A stretch of DNA of 64,000 bases from Bacillota bacterium (lineage in GTDB: Bacteria; Bacillota; Clostridia; Acetivibrionales; DTU013). This document shows, piece by piece, positions 63,151-64,000 of the stretch; position 1 is the first letter of the stretch; each line of letters opens with the position of its first letter. Position numbers and translations under genes: made by a program. The notes under the pieces were generated by a model. It did no database searches, had not been told where the DNA came from, and saw only the letters and a program-made list of their open reading frames with translations. Location of the stretch: positions 1-64,000 of the forward strand of contig JAEYON010000002.1 of NCBI GenBank assembly GCA_023411645.1. The letters are read 5' to 3'.

Positions 63151-63741
63151 TCATTTACTTTTCATCGTCATTTCCTTTTGTTTTTCCAGTGCCCAGTTTC
63201 TGGTTGCGACTGTCTGCGGGTGTAAAAGGGTGCCTTTTTTTAATATATGCCGGATTGTTATGTCAATCCCCTTCAATATTGCCTTTTCCAGGCTTTCCTT
63301 TGCAGCTTCCCGTATTTCTTCCACACCGTCAAAGTCTCTAGTGTCTTCAATATAATCTGCGACAAAAAGGATGCTGCCAAGTGTGTCCATACCTGCTCTT
63401 CCCATTGTATGATCAGCAATGGCTCCAAGTATACTCGGATCCTCAATACCAAACAATTCCCTTGCCAGAAATGAGCCAATCATACCGTGCAGGAGCGTTG
63501 GTTCCTTCTTCATAATGTCATCGACAATGATACTATATTTGTCACATAAGACGAAAATGTCCTCTGATTTAATATTCTTGGCACAATCGTGAACAAGTCC
63601 GGCAATCGCTGCCTTTTCAACGTCTTCACCGTACTTTTCTGCCAATTTGATCGATGCTTCCATGACCTTAAGAGAATGTGAAAACCTCCTTGGTGAAAGC
63701 ATCTGCTGCAATTGGGTCGTTATTTCATTAAACGTCATCAT
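63151..63741 (-). CDS. yqeK: HD-domain hydrolase YqeK (Ap4A hydrolase family)
   Basis: A 196-residue HD-domain protein with SPRRFSHSLKVMEASIKLA, the metal-binding HD in AGLVHDCAKN (near residue 51), HGMIGSFLARELFG and ADHTMGRAGMDTLGSILFVADYIE. YqeK proteins are nickel/iron-dependent and hydrolyse diadenosine tetraphosphate symmetrically. In Firmicutes yqeK normally follows nadD, as here. The ATG at 63741 follows the nadD stop by 21 bases with GGAGACCGGG upstream. Confidence 0.94.
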   Translation of the reverse strand: MMTFNEITTQLQQMLSPRRFSHSLKVMEASIKLAEKYGEDVEKAAIAGLVHDCAKNIKSEDIFVLCDKYSIIVDDIMKKEPTLLHGMIGSFLARELFGIEDPSILGAIADHTMGRAGMDTLGSILFVADYIEDTRDFDGVEEIREAAKESLEKAILKGIDITIRHILKKGTLLHPQTVATRNWALEKQKEMTMKSK

Positions 63742-63762
63742 ATTGTCTTTCCCGGTCTCCGT

Positions 63763-64000
63763 TCATTTAGTCCTGTATAAGCCGAATCGCCGAATATACT
63801 CTTCGACATTGTCCGGCACCAGATATTTTATTGATTCAAGCCTTTCACATCGTTCTCTGATATCAGAAGAAGAAATATCGACCAGACGGGACTTTACCTG
63901 CCGTATCCTCACGTCAAAATCCTTCCGGTTCTTCTCTATGGCGTTTTCAAAAGCTGAATTGTCGTGTCCCGGCCGTAAAACCGCAATAAATTCGCACAAC
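63763..64000 (-). CDS. nadD: Nicotinate-nucleotide adenylyltransferase, C-terminal part (runs off right edge)
   Basis: The last 78 residues visible of a NadD protein: EFIAVLRPGH, the conserved VDISSSDIRERC segment (the ISST-type motif of nucleotidyl transferases in this family) and VPDNVEEYIRRFGLY at the C-terminus. NadD adenylates nicotinate mononucleotide in NAD synthesis. The 5' end lies beyond the right edge. The order nadD-yqeK is a standard Firmicutes arrangement and supports the call. Confidence 0.9.
   Translation of the reverse strand, partial: LCEFIAVLRPGHDNSAFENAIEKNRKDFDVRIRQVKSRLVDISSSDIRERCERLESIKYLVPDNVEEYIRRFGLYRTK

Overview
The window looks like chromosomal DNA of a Gram-positive, low-to-moderate GC member of the Clostridia. 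The signs are strong AGGAGG-type ribosome binding sites, an LPXTG wall-anchored adhesin with its own sortase, a YesN/LytS-type two-component system, c-di-GMP-I and glycine riboswitches, a SigZ-type sigma factor and the yqeK/nadD pair. I saw no rRNA, tRNA, CRISPR array, transposase or phage gene. The species cannot be named from what is visible.

Region 1 (1-22.4 kb, all minus strand) is one long surface-polysaccharide operon. From its promoter it begins with a LoaP-type specialised NusG antiterminator. A PglF/CapD-type membrane dehydratase, a small phosphoglycosyl transferase and an SDR reductase follow; together they could make and load the first sugar. A WbuB-like glycosyltransferase, a beta-propeller/ATP-grasp fusion, deacetylases, three more glycosyltransferases, a Wzy-like polymerase, a Wzx-like flippase and a TupA-like ATP-grasp enzyme come next. 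The distal end holds CapE, CapF and CapG (UDP-L-FucNAc synthesis), a UDP-HexNAc 6-dehydrogenase and a nucleotidyltransferase-fold protein. The stretch from about 6 to 13.7 kb is visibly more AT-rich than its flanks, as expected for the exchangeable, serotype-specific core.

Region 2 (22.4-31.1 kb) holds an AI-2E-type membrane protein, a small YtxH-like protein, a PRC-barrel protein, and a divergent pair: an 1,811-residue Cna-B adhesin and a class D-like sortase.

Region 3 (31.4-42 kb) holds a cytosolic CZB chemoreceptor, a DUF1015 protein carrying an in-frame repeat insertion, MsrAB and a LUD-domain protein. A LacI-controlled redox cassette follows (Old-Yellow-Enzyme-like Fe-S protein, SDR and a fumarate-reductase-like flavoprotein) whose substrate I cannot name.

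Region 4 (42-48.4 kb) holds a secreted transglutaminase-like protein behind two tandem c-di-GMP-I riboswitches, a glycine-riboswitch-controlled aminotransferase-serA operon, a helical protein of unknown function and lysA.

Region 5 (48.4-59.9 kb) is a sugar-sensing and uptake unit. It has a YesN/LytS-like two-component system with its own binding lipoprotein, a galactofuranose/ribose-type ABC importer, and a chemoreceptor directly downstream.

Region 6 (59.9-64 kb) holds an Fe-S flavoprotein behind a large palindromic operator, a SigZ-like sigma factor with a Cys-rich tail followed by a permease with a Cys-rich loop, a small membrane-anchored protein, yqeK and the 3' end of nadD.

Most genes are assigned by family only. 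The points I consider most worth checking are the tandem riboswitches, the redox cassette with a truncated OYE partner, the propeller/ATP-grasp fusion, the GGGGACGTTTCTC repeats that have entered a coding sequence, and the SBP-HK-RR-transporter-MCP unit.
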